Origin: a virus
Length of the DNA: 35,832 nt
IMG/VR virus record: IMGVR_UViG_3300029448_000160
Location: 1 to 35,832 of that record
Reading direction: 5' to 3' (one strand)
Below, in pieces: positions 19,866 to 28,475 of the stretch (its first letter is position 1; every line of letters starts with the position of its first letter). The notes under the pieces were generated by a model. That model had not been told where the DNA came from. It did no database searches and saw nothing but the letters and a program-made list of their open reading frames with translations. Made by a program: the position numbers and the translations under genes.

Positions 19866-21787
19866 TGACGGGCATCCATAATTTGCTCAAGGCCGCAGCC
19901 GGAGCTAGTAGCGCCTTTGCTGTCGATAACTCAGCACTGCTCGTAAAAGCAGACGCTGAATATCTTTCTGCTGACAGCGGTTTTGGAACGCCAATGAACG
20001 CTGACATTGGCACGTTGTCCCTGTGGTTTAAAAGAGCGAGCGTCGGGGGTTCAAACCTACGATTATTTACTCACGGCAGCGGAGGCTCCGTTCAGATCCA
20101 GGCTTATTTTACCAGCGCAAATAAACTGGTGGTTGGCAATGGAACTGAAGTAACCACAACGCAAACATTTACGTCTACAAGCGATTGGCAAAATCTGGTG
20201 ATGCGCGTGGACACCTCGCAAGGCACCGCCGCTGATCGAGTTCGACTTTATTTGAACGGCTCGCAAATTAACAGCTTTGATGCAGCTAGTTACCCTAGTC
20301 AAAATGGTGACGTGTTTACGTCAACTGGCTGGCGAATTGGAAGTTGGACAGGAGGTACTTCACATACCTTTGACGGCAGGATGGCCGAAGTAATTTACGT
20401 GGATGGTCGCAGTCTGGCTCCTACAGCCTTCGCAGAGAGTAGCGGAGGCAGTTGGGTTCCGATTGATCCGACAGACACTTTAACAGTGAGTTCAACTGCG
20501 GAGGAAATTACGAACGTCACAAGTGCTACGTCATCGGCTGACGCTACGTCCTATACTTTTAGTAGCGTGGCGCTAGGAGCGGCTGCTGATAATCGCGCAA
20601 TCTATGTTTTTATGACAGGCCAGGAGTCAACTGGCGCTGCGCCAACCATTACGCCTGTTACCGTAGGTGGTGTTTCAGCAACGAAAATTAGCGATGTAAA
20701 TAATTCTGTCGAGCCGCAGTATCCGGGCAGTTTATGGAGAGCTGATGTTCCATCGGGTACGACTGGAGACATTTCCGTTACGCTGAATAAAACAATGAGC
20801 CAGTTTGGCGTGATCGTTTGGGCTGTGACGGGCGACCATCAATTATTTGATTTGCAAGTAGATAGCTCAACTTCGACGGCCTCATTTAGTTTGTCCAATG
20901 TACCTGACAACAGTATTATCCTCGCGGGTCGTGGGGGTACTGGCAGTCGCACACACACTTGGTCGTCGGATGTCAACGAAAATATTGATCAGGTAATAGC
21001 AGACGGCGTGGTGATGTCGGGCGCGAGTAAAGAACATTCGACTGGAGGAAATTTCACCGTCACCTGCACACCAAATTCGACAGAGAGTCGTGCACGAACA
21101 TTCTGCCTTGTTTTGAGTCCAAATCAGGGTGTAGGCAATAATGGCTTTTATTTGGATTTTAGTGGAACAGGTGCAGCCCTTGGCAGCAACAGCGCACCGT
21201 CAAAGACGTTTACACCTGCGGCGGCAAATTACGAATACAATTCTACATATACGACGATTGGCAGCGGAACAATCGACAACAACGGCGCACCCGGCGTCAG
21301 CGGTCGCTTAAATAATCCATTCAGCGGCGACTTTACCTTTAGCTTCACGGCCACCGCCATCGCTGGATCAATTTTTGGGTGCTTCGACGCTGATGAACTC
21401 AGCACCTTTGCCACTGGCACCGACGATGGTGGTCTGGACAGCATGACTAAAAGTTGGTGGTACGATGACGGTGGAAACGGCTCCGGCGGTGCTGGCAGCG
21501 TAGGCGCTGGTAAAATCATGTACGGCAACGCAACTCAAGCCTCGTCAGCAATTGCAGCCGGGTCAGCCGTGACGATTACTCGCACCGGTTCGACTATTAA
21601 AATTACCGACGACGGGTCTGACCTTCACAGCTTTAGCCAAACACACGCAGGTCCAGTCTATATCATGATCGGACACCGCAACATCACTTCAAAGTCGATG
21701 AATTTTGACAGCGTAAGTATGACTGGGTCGCAAGCATTTGTTCCCGTCAATTCACCTACACAATCAACGGATACGCCGACTAGCTAA
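19865..21787 (+). CDS. LamG-domain tail fibre / receptor-binding protein, 640 aa
   Basis: Host-recognition fibre. An N-terminal concanavalin/LamG-like domain spans about 35-200 (LSLWFKRASVG, DWQNLVMRVDTS, DRVRLYLNGSQINSFDA, FDGRMAEVIYVDGRSLAPTA). A beta-rich middle (about 210-420) and a second carbohydrate-module-like region (FYLDFSGTGAALGSN to YIMIGHRN) follow, with a Ser/Thr/Pro tail. Start chosen at ATG 19865, which overlaps the previous stop as TAATG; the frame opens earlier at 19799, but that would overlap the 190-aa gene by 67 nt. It uses more GGC/AGC/ACC codons than neighbours (31 of 60 G+C at 21301-21360 against 16 of 60 at 33841-33900), suggesting recent acquisition. Confidence 0.87.
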   Translation: MTGIHNLLKAAAGASSAFAVDNSALLVKADAEYLSADSGFGTPMNADIGTLSLWFKRASVGGSNLRLFTHGSGGSVQIQAYFTSANKLVVGNGTEVTTTQTFTSTSDWQNLVMRVDTSQGTAADRVRLYLNGSQINSFDAASYPSQNGDVFTSTGWRIGSWTGGTSHTFDGRMAEVIYVDGRSLAPTAFAESSGGSWVPIDPTDTLTVSSTAEEITNVTSATSSADATSYTFSSVALGAAADNRAIYVFMTGQESTGAAPTITPVTVGGVSATKISDVNNSVEPQYPGSLWRADVPSGTTGDISVTLNKTMSQFGVIVWAVTGDHQLFDLQVDSSTSTASFSLSNVPDNSIILAGRGGTGSRTHTWSSDVNENIDQVIADGVVMSGASKEHSTGGNFTVTCTPNSTESRARTFCLVLSPNQGVGNNGFYLDFSGTGAALGSNSAPSKTFTPAAANYEYNSTYTTIGSGTIDNNGAPGVSGRLNNPFSGDFTFSFTATAIAGSIFGCFDADELSTFATGTDDGGLDSMTKSWWYDDGGNGSGGAGSVGAGKIMYGNATQASSAIAAGSAVTITRTGSTIKITDDGSDLHSFSQTHAGPVYIMIGHRNITSKSMNFDSVSMTGSQAFVPVNSPTQSTDTPTS

Positions 21788-21809
21788 TTTAGCAAGATAG
21801 GAGAAAATA

Positions 21810-22376
21810 ATGTATGTGATTAAAAACGAAAGTGACGCGATTGTTGCTGATGGCCAAGGGCGGCAGTCGTTTAGCTCTTTAGCAGTTGTTTTTAGACCTG
21901 ACGGTGGGCAAACGACCAATGCCAAACTAGATGAGCCTTTGTTTGACGAAGGTGGGCAGACATTGTTTGTTCGTGAGGTTGTTGAGCAACCTAAACCTGA
22001 TGCTAGGTTTTATTTGGTAAGCGGTCCTTCTGTGGATGGTTCTTGGACTTCGGAACCTAAAATTTTAGAGGACACCACCGTAACTAATGATTTCGGGGAA
22101 AAAATGACCACGTTAGGTTTAAAGTCACAGTGGATTCCCAGAATAAAAGAAACAGCCAATAGCCTTTTGGCTCCTACAGATTGGCAAGTGATTGCCAAGG
22201 CAGAACGTGATCGTGAGGTTGACTCTGATGTAGCAACTTATCGTGCAGCAGTTATTTCTAAGTGTGCAGCCATAGAAACAGCAATAACCAACGCCGCTGA
22301 TTTTGATGCGTTCAAGGCGTTGTTTGCTATACCTGAAAATGGCAATGCCCCAATTGACGACTGGCCTGTAATGTAA
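21810..22376 (+). CDS. Tail fibre assembly-like protein, 188 aa
   Basis: C-terminal part reads LLAPTDWQVIAKAERDREVD then VATYRAAVISKCAAIETAI, the pattern (TDW-x-VI-x-K ... V-x-x-YR-x-x-(V/I)) of proteins encoded beside tail fibres, often annotated as fibre assembly or tail proteins. The N-terminal half is beta-rich. Position right after the LamG fibre supports a chaperone or attached fibre subunit. Good AGGAGAAAATA leader; its stop is coupled to the next start by TAATG. Confidence 0.75.
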   Translation: MYVIKNESDAIVADGQGRQSFSSLAVVFRPDGGQTTNAKLDEPLFDEGGQTLFVREVVEQPKPDARFYLVSGPSVDGSWTSEPKILEDTTVTNDFGEKMTTLGLKSQWIPRIKETANSLLAPTDWQVIAKAERDREVDSDVATYRAAVISKCAAIETAITNAADFDAFKALFAIPENGNAPIDDWPVM

Positions 22377-22705
22377 TGGAATTTGGTATACGGGAAGGTG
22401 TACAGTTTTTAACTCTTGTTGCATCTTTAGCCGGAGCCTTTGCAGTTGTTAAGTCTCAATTAAGTAGAGCAATGAACGATCTTGAATCAATTTATAATAA
22501 GTTAAACAAGATAGATTCAAGAGTAGATGCGGTAGAATCTACAGAAGCAGTTATAAATAATCAAATGACAACATTTAAACAAATTCTTTCACCAGCTAAT
22601 TTAGCTAATCATAATAGAGAAATGGCAGAACTGAAAGAAAGTATTAAACATTTAAAGATTCAAATTGACAGGCAGTATAAAATGCACAATGGATCACACC
22701 CGTGA
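22376..22705 (+). CDS. Membrane-anchored coiled-coil protein, 109 aa
   Basis: One hydrophobic segment near residues 9-26 (VQFLTLVASLAGAFAVVK) followed by a coiled coil (LESIYNKLNKIDSRVDAVES, then MAELKESIKHLKIQID) and a basic end. Resembles small proteins encoded in podovirus lysis regions, possibly a spanin-like or holin-partner protein. Function is inferred from topology and place between fibre genes and holin. Coupled upstream by TAATG and downstream by GTGA. Confidence 0.72.
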   Translation: MEFGIREGVQFLTLVASLAGAFAVVKSQLSRAMNDLESIYNKLNKIDSRVDAVESTEAVINNQMTTFKQILSPANLANHNREMAELKESIKHLKIQIDRQYKMHNGSHP

Positions 22706-22935
22706 CAAAAATTATTCTTTTGGTACTTCTTTGGAATACTGATGATAGTATTACTCATAACATTGTTATGGTAGACGAGTGTCCTCCTATTGAAGTAGTG
22801 GCTGTTCAGTTCCAACCAATGCAAGATGCAGGTGTCATAAAAAGTTGGTCTGCTTTCTGTCAGGGTCTTTTCTTTGATTTTCCTGAAAACCCTAAAGAAG
22901 AAAAAGAAGAAAAGAAGGAAGAAATAAATGCTTAG
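22702..22935 (+). CDS. Hypothetical protein, 77 aa, hydrophobic start and Glu/Lys tail
   Basis: Starts with GTG at 22702 overlapping the previous stop. N-terminus MTKIILLVLLWNTDD has a short hydrophobic stretch that may be a signal or weak anchor; two Cys and a Lys/Glu-rich tail (EEKEEKKEEINA) follow. It lies in the lysis block and overlaps the holin start by 8 nt. It could be a small secreted or periplasmic protein (for example an o-spanin-like component), but no lipobox is visible. Confidence 0.6.
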   Translation: MTKIILLVLLWNTDDSITHNIVMVDECPPIEVVAVQFQPMQDAGVIKSWSAFCQGLFFDFPENPKEEKEEKKEEINA

Positions 22936-23362
22936 TCTTGTTGGATCAGTACTTGGGTTTGTTACTTCTACTGGACCTGGGTTGTTTAAAATGTTTATGG
23001 ACGCCAAACAAGATCAGCGAGATAAAGATCATGAGTTAAAACTTATGACTCAACAAGCTCAGGACAAACGAGACGAAGCTATTATTTCTAGTGTAGGTGA
23101 AGTAAACATAGCTGTTCATAAAAATGTAGATGAACAAACTAAAAGGTCAAGTCAATGGGTTGTAAACCTTTCTGCTACAGTAAGGCCAATCATTACATAC
23201 TTTTTTTTCTTGGAGTTTGTATTGCTTACTTTTCTTTCGGCATTCGATATGATCAGTCAGGAAGTTTTCAAAAGCCTGTGGTCAGACGAGATAGTAGGAA
23301 TCTTCAGTGTTATTATCAGTTTTTGGTTCGGTCAACGCTTAGTGTCAAAGTGGTCGAGATGA
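22928..23362 (+). CDS. Holin (GTA/3TM holin-like), 144 aa
   Basis: Predicted to permeabilise the inner membrane for lysis. Seen: weakly hydrophobic N-terminus (SLVGSVLGFVTSTGPGLF), a charged helix (DAKQDQRDKDHELKLMTQQA), then WVVNLSATVRPIITYFFFLE with two C-terminal membrane segments (ITYFFFLEFVLLTFLSAF and IVGIFSVIISFWFGQRLV). The VRP-(I/L)-IT-x-x-FF motif is typical of the gene-transfer-agent/3TM holin family. The stop overlaps the endolysin start (ATGA), the usual holin-endolysin coupling. Confidence 0.87.
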   Translation: MLSLVGSVLGFVTSTGPGLFKMFMDAKQDQRDKDHELKLMTQQAQDKRDEAIISSVGEVNIAVHKNVDEQTKRSSQWVVNLSATVRPIITYFFFLEFVLLTFLSAFDMISQEVFKSLWSDEIVGIFSVIISFWFGQRLVSKWSR

Positions 23363-23811
23363 TAAATGAGAAAGGTCTTCACTTACTAAAAGACTTTGAA
23401 GGATTTTCTAAAGAACCATATAAAGATGTAGCGGGAATATGGACGATAGGGTTTGGTTCTATATATGGATTAAATGGAAAAAGAGTTACTGCTGACCATT
23501 CTAACATTACTAAGGACCAAGCAGTAGGTTTAATGGAAAGAGATTTAAAAACTACAGAAAGTCGCATAGGTAGTTTAGTTAAAGTTCCTCTAACGGAAAA
23601 CCAATTTGCAGCCTTATGTAGTTTTGTGTACAACGTAGGTTCTGGAGCCTTCCAAAGAAGTACAGCCAGAATGAAGTTAAATCGTAAAGACTACTTAGGG
23701 TGTGCCGATGAGTTCTTAAGATGGAAGTACGCAGGGGGTAAACCAATAAAAGGACTTCTTCGTAGGCGAGTTGCAGAAAGAAAATTATTTTTAGATGAGG
23801 AAATAACATGA
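23359..23811 (+). CDS. Endolysin, GH24 lysozyme (T4/P22 type), 150 aa
   Basis: Cleaves the peptidoglycan glycan backbone at lysis. Seen: DFEGFSKEPYKDVAGIWTIG with the catalytic triad E14, D23 and T29 at the family spacing (E-x8-D-x5-T), then QFAALCSFVYNVGSGAFQRS and LRRRVAERKLF, all typical of GH24. No signal sequence, so release depends on the holin. The start at ATG 23359 gives the family length; the frame is open further upstream into the holin gene, but that region is a shadow. The stop overlaps the next start (ATGA). Confidence 0.95.
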   Translation: MINEKGLHLLKDFEGFSKEPYKDVAGIWTIGFGSIYGLNGKRVTADHSNITKDQAVGLMERDLKTTESRIGSLVKVPLTENQFAALCSFVYNVGSGAFQRSTARMKLNRKDYLGCADEFLRWKYAGGKPIKGLLRRRVAERKLFLDEEIT

Positions 23812-24464
23812 GTTATAGAACAGTTATTGACAAAGTACTGACAAGGTTACGTGAAGATACTGTAGGTTCAGACTGGTCAGGAGCAATTTCTTCTGCAAGT
23901 GAACTAGATGATTATCAAAAACTTATTGGTGAATTAGTTAATGAAGCTAAAGACATCGTAGAGGATGCTTGGAACTGGACTTCTTTACGATCTATAGAGA
24001 CTGTAACTACTTCGGCTTCTACGGCATCTTACGATATGTCCAATGTAACCAGTCGTTCTCGTATTCTTCAGGTCTTTGACAACACAAATGATGTGGTTTT
24101 AAAACAAATCAGTGATGCTCAGTTTCTTAACTACACCTATATAGGTACAACACAGACGGGCCAGCCTACTTACTTTCGTTTAAAGGACAATGACATACAC
24201 CTCTGGCCCACTCCAGCAGGAACTTACGATCTTAAAGTAAATGTAGTTATTCCTCAGTCAGATCGTACTCAAGCAGCAGATACTTTTACCGTACCTGAAA
24301 ACCTTATTGTTTTGGGGGCCTACTCTCTTGCACTAAACGAGCGTGGTGAAGACGGTGGTACATCTTCAGATACTGCTGGTCAACGATTTACCCTTTCATT
24401 AACTGATGCTATTTCTCAGGACTCCGACAGGACTGTAGACGAAAGCACTTGGTATGCCAGCTAA
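23808..24464 (+). CDS. Head-tail adaptor / tail tubular protein A-like, 218 aa
   Basis: Predicted adaptor ring between portal and tail nozzle. Seen: LIGELVNEAKDIVEDAWNWT (the N-terminal helical (V/L)NEA-x-x-x-V-x-x-A-x-(D/N)W motif), a beta-rich centre (YIGTTQTGQPTYFRLKDNDI, HLWPTPAGTYDLKVNVVI) and ENLIVLGAYSLALNERGEDG near the end. These are typical of T7 gp11-like tail tube A proteins. It precedes the nozzle gene, overlapping it by 11 nt, as expected. Confidence 0.85.
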   Translation: MSYRTVIDKVLTRLREDTVGSDWSGAISSASELDDYQKLIGELVNEAKDIVEDAWNWTSLRSIETVTTSASTASYDMSNVTSRSRILQVFDNTNDVVLKQISDAQFLNYTYIGTTQTGQPTYFRLKDNDIHLWPTPAGTYDLKVNVVIPQSDRTQAADTFTVPENLIVLGAYSLALNERGEDGGTSSDTAGQRFTLSLTDAISQDSDRTVDESTWYAS

Positions 24465-26106
24465 ACCTTTACAAGCTATTGTTCTTGATGGGTTAGGTTC
24501 TAAGGGACTTAATACTCAAGCACAAAGTTCAACTCTGGACTTAGGTTGGCTCACAGAAGCTAATAACGTAGTCTATGACCTTGAGGGTCGTATGGGTCCG
24601 AGGAAGGGTATCAAACAAATTAGTAAACCAGTAACGACTGGTTCTCTTAAGTCTATAGGTGAGTTTGTTAAGTCAGATCGTACCAGGGAATACTATGCAG
24701 GTACAGGAGCAAACATTGTTAAACTAGATATATCTACTGCTCCTGATTCTTTAACTGTTCAATCTTTTGCAGGATCACCACAGACTATTACAGACGGTAA
24801 CTGGCAGTGGATAAATTTTAATGATCAGTTCTGGGGTGTTCAAGCAGCACACAAAGCAATTAACTTCGATGGAACTACATGGAAAGATATAGATGACTTA
24901 TCTAATTATCATGCTCCTTCTGGCATAACTACTTTTGATCCTAACTGCGCTCTTGGTGAGTTCGGACGTATTTTTTATGGTGGTGTTAACGAAGCAAAAG
25001 GTACACTATTTTACTCAGATAACCTTATTGGTCAAAAATTAAATGGTGGTGCTGCTGGGTCAATAGACCTTAAGACTGTCTGGGGTAACGACGAGATTAT
25101 CCATTTGGCTTCTTTGGAAAACAAACTAATTATCTTTGGAAAACAAAACATTGTTATTTACAGCGGAGCCCTTAATCCCGCCACAATGGTTCTTGAAGAA
25201 ATCATTAGAGACGTAGGCCTTGCAGGTAGAGACAACGTAGTGTACGTCGGTGCCGACTTGTTTTTTCTAAGTTACGAAGGTTTAGTATCTGTACAACGTG
25301 TCACTCAAACAGACGGTAGGGCTCCGGTTGAGGGACTGTCCACTACAGTTCGTAATGATCTTACTCGTATACTTACAACGGCTACTGTAGCAAACATTAA
25401 AAGCATATACTATCAGAAAGAAGGTTTTATACTAACACTTATGCCGGACAATGATAAGGCCTATGTATTTGATTTTTCTGTAGGAAAGAAAGAATTTCCT
25501 AGAATTACTACATGGAGTTTTTCTTCTGAAGCAGTGCAGCCTTTGTCTTCTGTAAGTACTTTTGATGGTAAACTTTACATGGGTATTTCTAATGCAATTG
25601 CTGAGTATGATGGTTACTATGATATTGTGCTAACTGATTCCACTTCCACTAATGGAAATGAGTCTGCCTGTAATACTGCCGGTGGAACATGGGACGGATC
25701 AGCGTGTTGGTTAGAAACAACAGCAGATTACAACTGGACTTTTCAAACTCCTTGGTCAAACTTTGGAGATCCTACGTTTGCTAAGATTATTAAAACTGGG
25801 CTTATGACTGTTACAGGTGGACAAGACGCTGCCGCTACTATTCAACTTTCTAAGGACTACGAAGAGGACTCAACATATTCTAAAACATTTAATCTTGTTA
25901 GTGATTCAATAATCTTTTTATATGGAGCAGTTAATTCTCTTTACGGTAAAGCTAAGTATGCTCCAGCAGCGGGACCAAAAGAATATAAAGTTCCTTTGGC
26001 TAGAACAGGAAGAACCTTTAGAATTAAGATGATCTTTGAAGTCAAGGGTAATTACTCAAGTTTAATAACGTCAACTCTCCTTGCTAAAAAAGGAAAAGTT
26101 AGGTAA
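24454..26106 (+). CDS. Tail nozzle / tail tubular protein B-like, 550 aa
   Basis: Large beta-propeller-like tail protein following the adaptor. Seen: LTEANNVVYDLEGRMGPRKG near the N-terminus (the typical ANN-x-V-x-D-x-x-G-x-x-x-xR-x-G motif), NWQWINFNDQFWGVQAAHKA, IIFGKQNIVIYSGA and many propeller-like strands. Podovirus nozzle proteins begin in this way. Two Cys (CNTAGGTWDGSACW) lie near residue 410 in a loop resembling phage structural loops of unknown role. Assignment is from motif and position. Confidence 0.85.
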   Translation: MPAKPLQAIVLDGLGSKGLNTQAQSSTLDLGWLTEANNVVYDLEGRMGPRKGIKQISKPVTTGSLKSIGEFVKSDRTREYYAGTGANIVKLDISTAPDSLTVQSFAGSPQTITDGNWQWINFNDQFWGVQAAHKAINFDGTTWKDIDDLSNYHAPSGITTFDPNCALGEFGRIFYGGVNEAKGTLFYSDNLIGQKLNGGAAGSIDLKTVWGNDEIIHLASLENKLIIFGKQNIVIYSGALNPATMVLEEIIRDVGLAGRDNVVYVGADLFFLSYEGLVSVQRVTQTDGRAPVEGLSTTVRNDLTRILTTATVANIKSIYYQKEGFILTLMPDNDKAYVFDFSVGKKEFPRITTWSFSSEAVQPLSSVSTFDGKLYMGISNAIAEYDGYYDIVLTDSTSTNGNESACNTAGGTWDGSACWLETTADYNWTFQTPWSNFGDPTFAKIIKTGLMTVTGGQDAAATIQLSKDYEEDSTYSKTFNLVSDSIIFLYGAVNSLYGKAKYAPAAGPKEYKVPLARTGRTFRIKMIFEVKGNYSSLITSTLLAKKGKVR

Positions 26107-26121
26107 CACAGAGAGGATAAT

Positions 26122-26904
26122 ATGGCTATAGATTTTTTAGGAAGTTTAATTGGTGGAGGTCTTAGTTATCTAGGGCAACGACAGGCCTCTAAGGATGCTT
26201 TAGAAGCTGCTCAACAACAAGCCGCCGCAACTCAAGCCGCTGCTGCCGGGGCTATAGAACAAGCGCAACCCTACGGAGTAGGAGGTCTTGGAGGTACGGC
26301 ACAGTTTGATGCCGACAGTCGAACAGCCCTAATGAATTTATCTCCTGAACTTGCTAACATTTACGGAGGAGCCCTTACGCGAAGTGGGTTGTTTGGTGGA
26401 CAAGCAGGACAGTATGCAGGAATGGACCCCTTTGCTGCTGGGGAGTTATTTTACCAACAACAACAGCCCTACTTCCAAGAGGAAGAGGATAGGCAGAGGA
26501 CGAACTTAGAGACCCGTCTGTTGGCACAGGGACGTTTAGGTGGTACAGGGGGCGCACAAGAGCAGAGAGCCCTAGAGGAGGCTATAGGAGCCTCTCAAGC
26601 ACAACGTAGGACCGCTGGGTTTAACAGGGCTCAGGCTTTGATTGATACTCTTCTTGGGCGTGAACGAGGAGACTTAGCTACGGCTACTGGACTTCTTGAT
26701 ATTCCGCTACAGTATGCCAATGTAGGCCGTGGTATCGGAGGAACTTTGGGACAGGTAGCTGCTTCTGGGCTTGCTTCTCAGGCAGCTTCTCAGGGACTTC
26801 TTGCGGCAGTCCAGGGTACTGGTAATCCTCTGGCCTCTGGTCTAATGGGAGCGGGTGGATACATAACAAAGAACTTTGGATACCAACGTCCACAAGGAAC
26901 GTAA
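26122..26904 (+). CDS. Internal virion/ejection protein, small (gp14-like), 260 aa
   Basis: Predicted ejected core protein. Seen: short hydrophobic N-terminus (FLGSLIGGGLSYLGQRQASK), Gln/Ala-rich helix (AAQQQAAATQAAAAGAIEQA), Gly-rich middle, FYQQQQPYFQEEEDRQRTNL with ETRLLAQGRLGGTGG and a Gly/Ala-rich end (GLMGAGGYITKNFG). This composition and the RLLAQGR-x-G-x-TGG motif occur in podovirus DNA ejection proteins. AGAGGA precedes the ATG. Confidence 0.78.
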   Translation: MAIDFLGSLIGGGLSYLGQRQASKDALEAAQQQAAATQAAAAGAIEQAQPYGVGGLGGTAQFDADSRTALMNLSPELANIYGGALTRSGLFGGQAGQYAGMDPFAAGELFYQQQQPYFQEEEDRQRTNLETRLLAQGRLGGTGGAQEQRALEEAIGASQAQRRTAGFNRAQALIDTLLGRERGDLATATGLLDIPLQYANVGRGIGGTLGQVAASGLASQAASQGLLAAVQGTGNPLASGLMGAGGYITKNFGYQRPQGT

Positions 26905-26905
26905 C

Positions 26906-28462
26906 ATGGCTATAGTTGTAGATGATAATACCCCAGACTTTCTTAGAGAGTTTTTAATTTCTCAAGGGGTCATCAGTGTTAAGGATACTGAAACAGGTGA
27001 GACAGGTGTTGTACCTATCCAGCCTCGTAGACGAAGACTTAACACTGGAGAAGATTTAGGAGGAGAAGACTTTCAACAGGAATCTCCAGTAACTACGGCG
27101 GCATCAGGAGATATTTTTGATACCTTAAGAGGTTTGTTTTCTTCAGATGATACTGATCCTAATTTTCAAGCTATGTTAACTGACGTTGCTAATCAAGGTT
27201 CTCCCGTAGCTGCGTCGGTAGCGCAGGGCGAATATCTGGTGGAACCCAATCAGCCTAGTGATATGGGCTATGAGTTAACTACAATGCCGGACGACACGCC
27301 AAGTGAAATTGAGGCTTATCGCGGATTTGCTAACTCACCGCCAGGACCGACTTTCGTAGCAAGCGAAGGTCAAACGGCACCAAATTATGATAGGAGCATA
27401 AACGAAAAAACAGGCGAGATAAGTCCTGGCTTAGTAGATACAAGGGGCCAAGCCTTTTATGACAGCATGAGTCAACCTCAAACCTCAGGAAACTCTGTTC
27501 TTGACGGAGCCGCAAATTTATTTTCTGATTTTGGAAACTACGTAGATAATAGTCTTAGTAAACTTGGTGGTGGTAACTTTTCTAATCCATTTGACTTTGA
27601 TTACACTCCTTCTATTTCAGATCGTTATGGGCCTATGAATCCATTAAGTGGAGTAGCTACAGCCTTAAGTGATCGTTATTTATCTACAGATCGAAAGATA
27701 GGTCAGACTATTGGAGGTGTACTTGGAGCGGGAGCCAGTGCTGTTATTCCAGGAGCAAATATTTTAGGTTTATTTGGAGCAGCAATGGGGAGAATGGGAG
27801 CGCATCACGACTTTAACCCAAGCACTGACTATAACTTAAACTTTGATACTCGCAGTGGAAGAACTGACTGGGGCTCATTATCCCCTGGAGCCGGTGGTTC
27901 GCAGTATGGTTCCCTTAGTAATGAGAATATGATAGAGGACATTGCTAAAGACAACCCAAACTTTGAAATTAGTTTAAATGATGGAAGAGATGGGTATATC
28001 ACAGCGGAAAACTGGGTAGCAGCTAACGAAGGATTAAAAGCAGGAAACGCAGCATTTGGTTTTAATCTTGAAGATCCTTTTGAGGGTTATACACAGACAG
28101 ATTACTATGCTGCTGCTGCTGATTCTTCTGGAGATATGTTCCAAAGTTTCGGAGGAGGTACTTTAGGAGGAGCTCTAACAGAATATGGACAAACGGGTAC
28201 AGGTGCCTTTAGAAATGAAGCGGGTGCAATAGCAGATCAACTTGGATTAGGGTATAACCAAGAAACAGGTTTAGCCGATAGAATGGTTGACGCAGCAAAA
28301 CAAGGAGTTCCTTTGGGATTATTGGGTGAAGATGCTCTTAATTTAGACATGAGCATGGGAGATTTAGGTTTTGGTATGGATTTTGATGCTGATGATGGCA
28401 TGGGTAGTATGGGCGACATGGGCTTTGGCGAAGGTGACTTTGGCACTGACGGTATAATTTAA
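26906..28462 (+). CDS. Structural or ejected protein of unknown role, 518 aa
   Basis: Acidic, Gly/Asp/Ser-rich protein with no recognised domain. Start taken at ATG 26906, 1 nt after the previous stop with AAGGAA upstream; an earlier in-frame ATG at 26876 would overlap the previous gene by 29 nt. A hydrophobic Gly/Ala segment near 270-295 (IGGVLGAGASAVIPGANILG) could insert into membrane. The last 40 residues are Met/Gly/Asp repeats (GMGSMGDMGFGEGDFGTDG). Position within the internal-protein block suggests an ejectosome part. Confidence 0.75.
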   Translation: MAIVVDDNTPDFLREFLISQGVISVKDTETGETGVVPIQPRRRRLNTGEDLGGEDFQQESPVTTAASGDIFDTLRGLFSSDDTDPNFQAMLTDVANQGSPVAASVAQGEYLVEPNQPSDMGYELTTMPDDTPSEIEAYRGFANSPPGPTFVASEGQTAPNYDRSINEKTGEISPGLVDTRGQAFYDSMSQPQTSGNSVLDGAANLFSDFGNYVDNSLSKLGGGNFSNPFDFDYTPSISDRYGPMNPLSGVATALSDRYLSTDRKIGQTIGGVLGAGASAVIPGANILGLFGAAMGRMGAHHDFNPSTDYNLNFDTRSGRTDWGSLSPGAGGSQYGSLSNENMIEDIAKDNPNFEISLNDGRDGYITAENWVAANEGLKAGNAAFGFNLEDPFEGYTQTDYYAAAADSSGDMFQSFGGGTLGGALTEYGQTGTGAFRNEAGAIADQLGLGYNQETGLADRMVDAAKQGVPLGLLGEDALNLDMSMGDLGFGMDFDADDGMGSMGDMGFGEGDFGTDGII

Positions 28463-28475
28463 GAGGAATTTAAGA

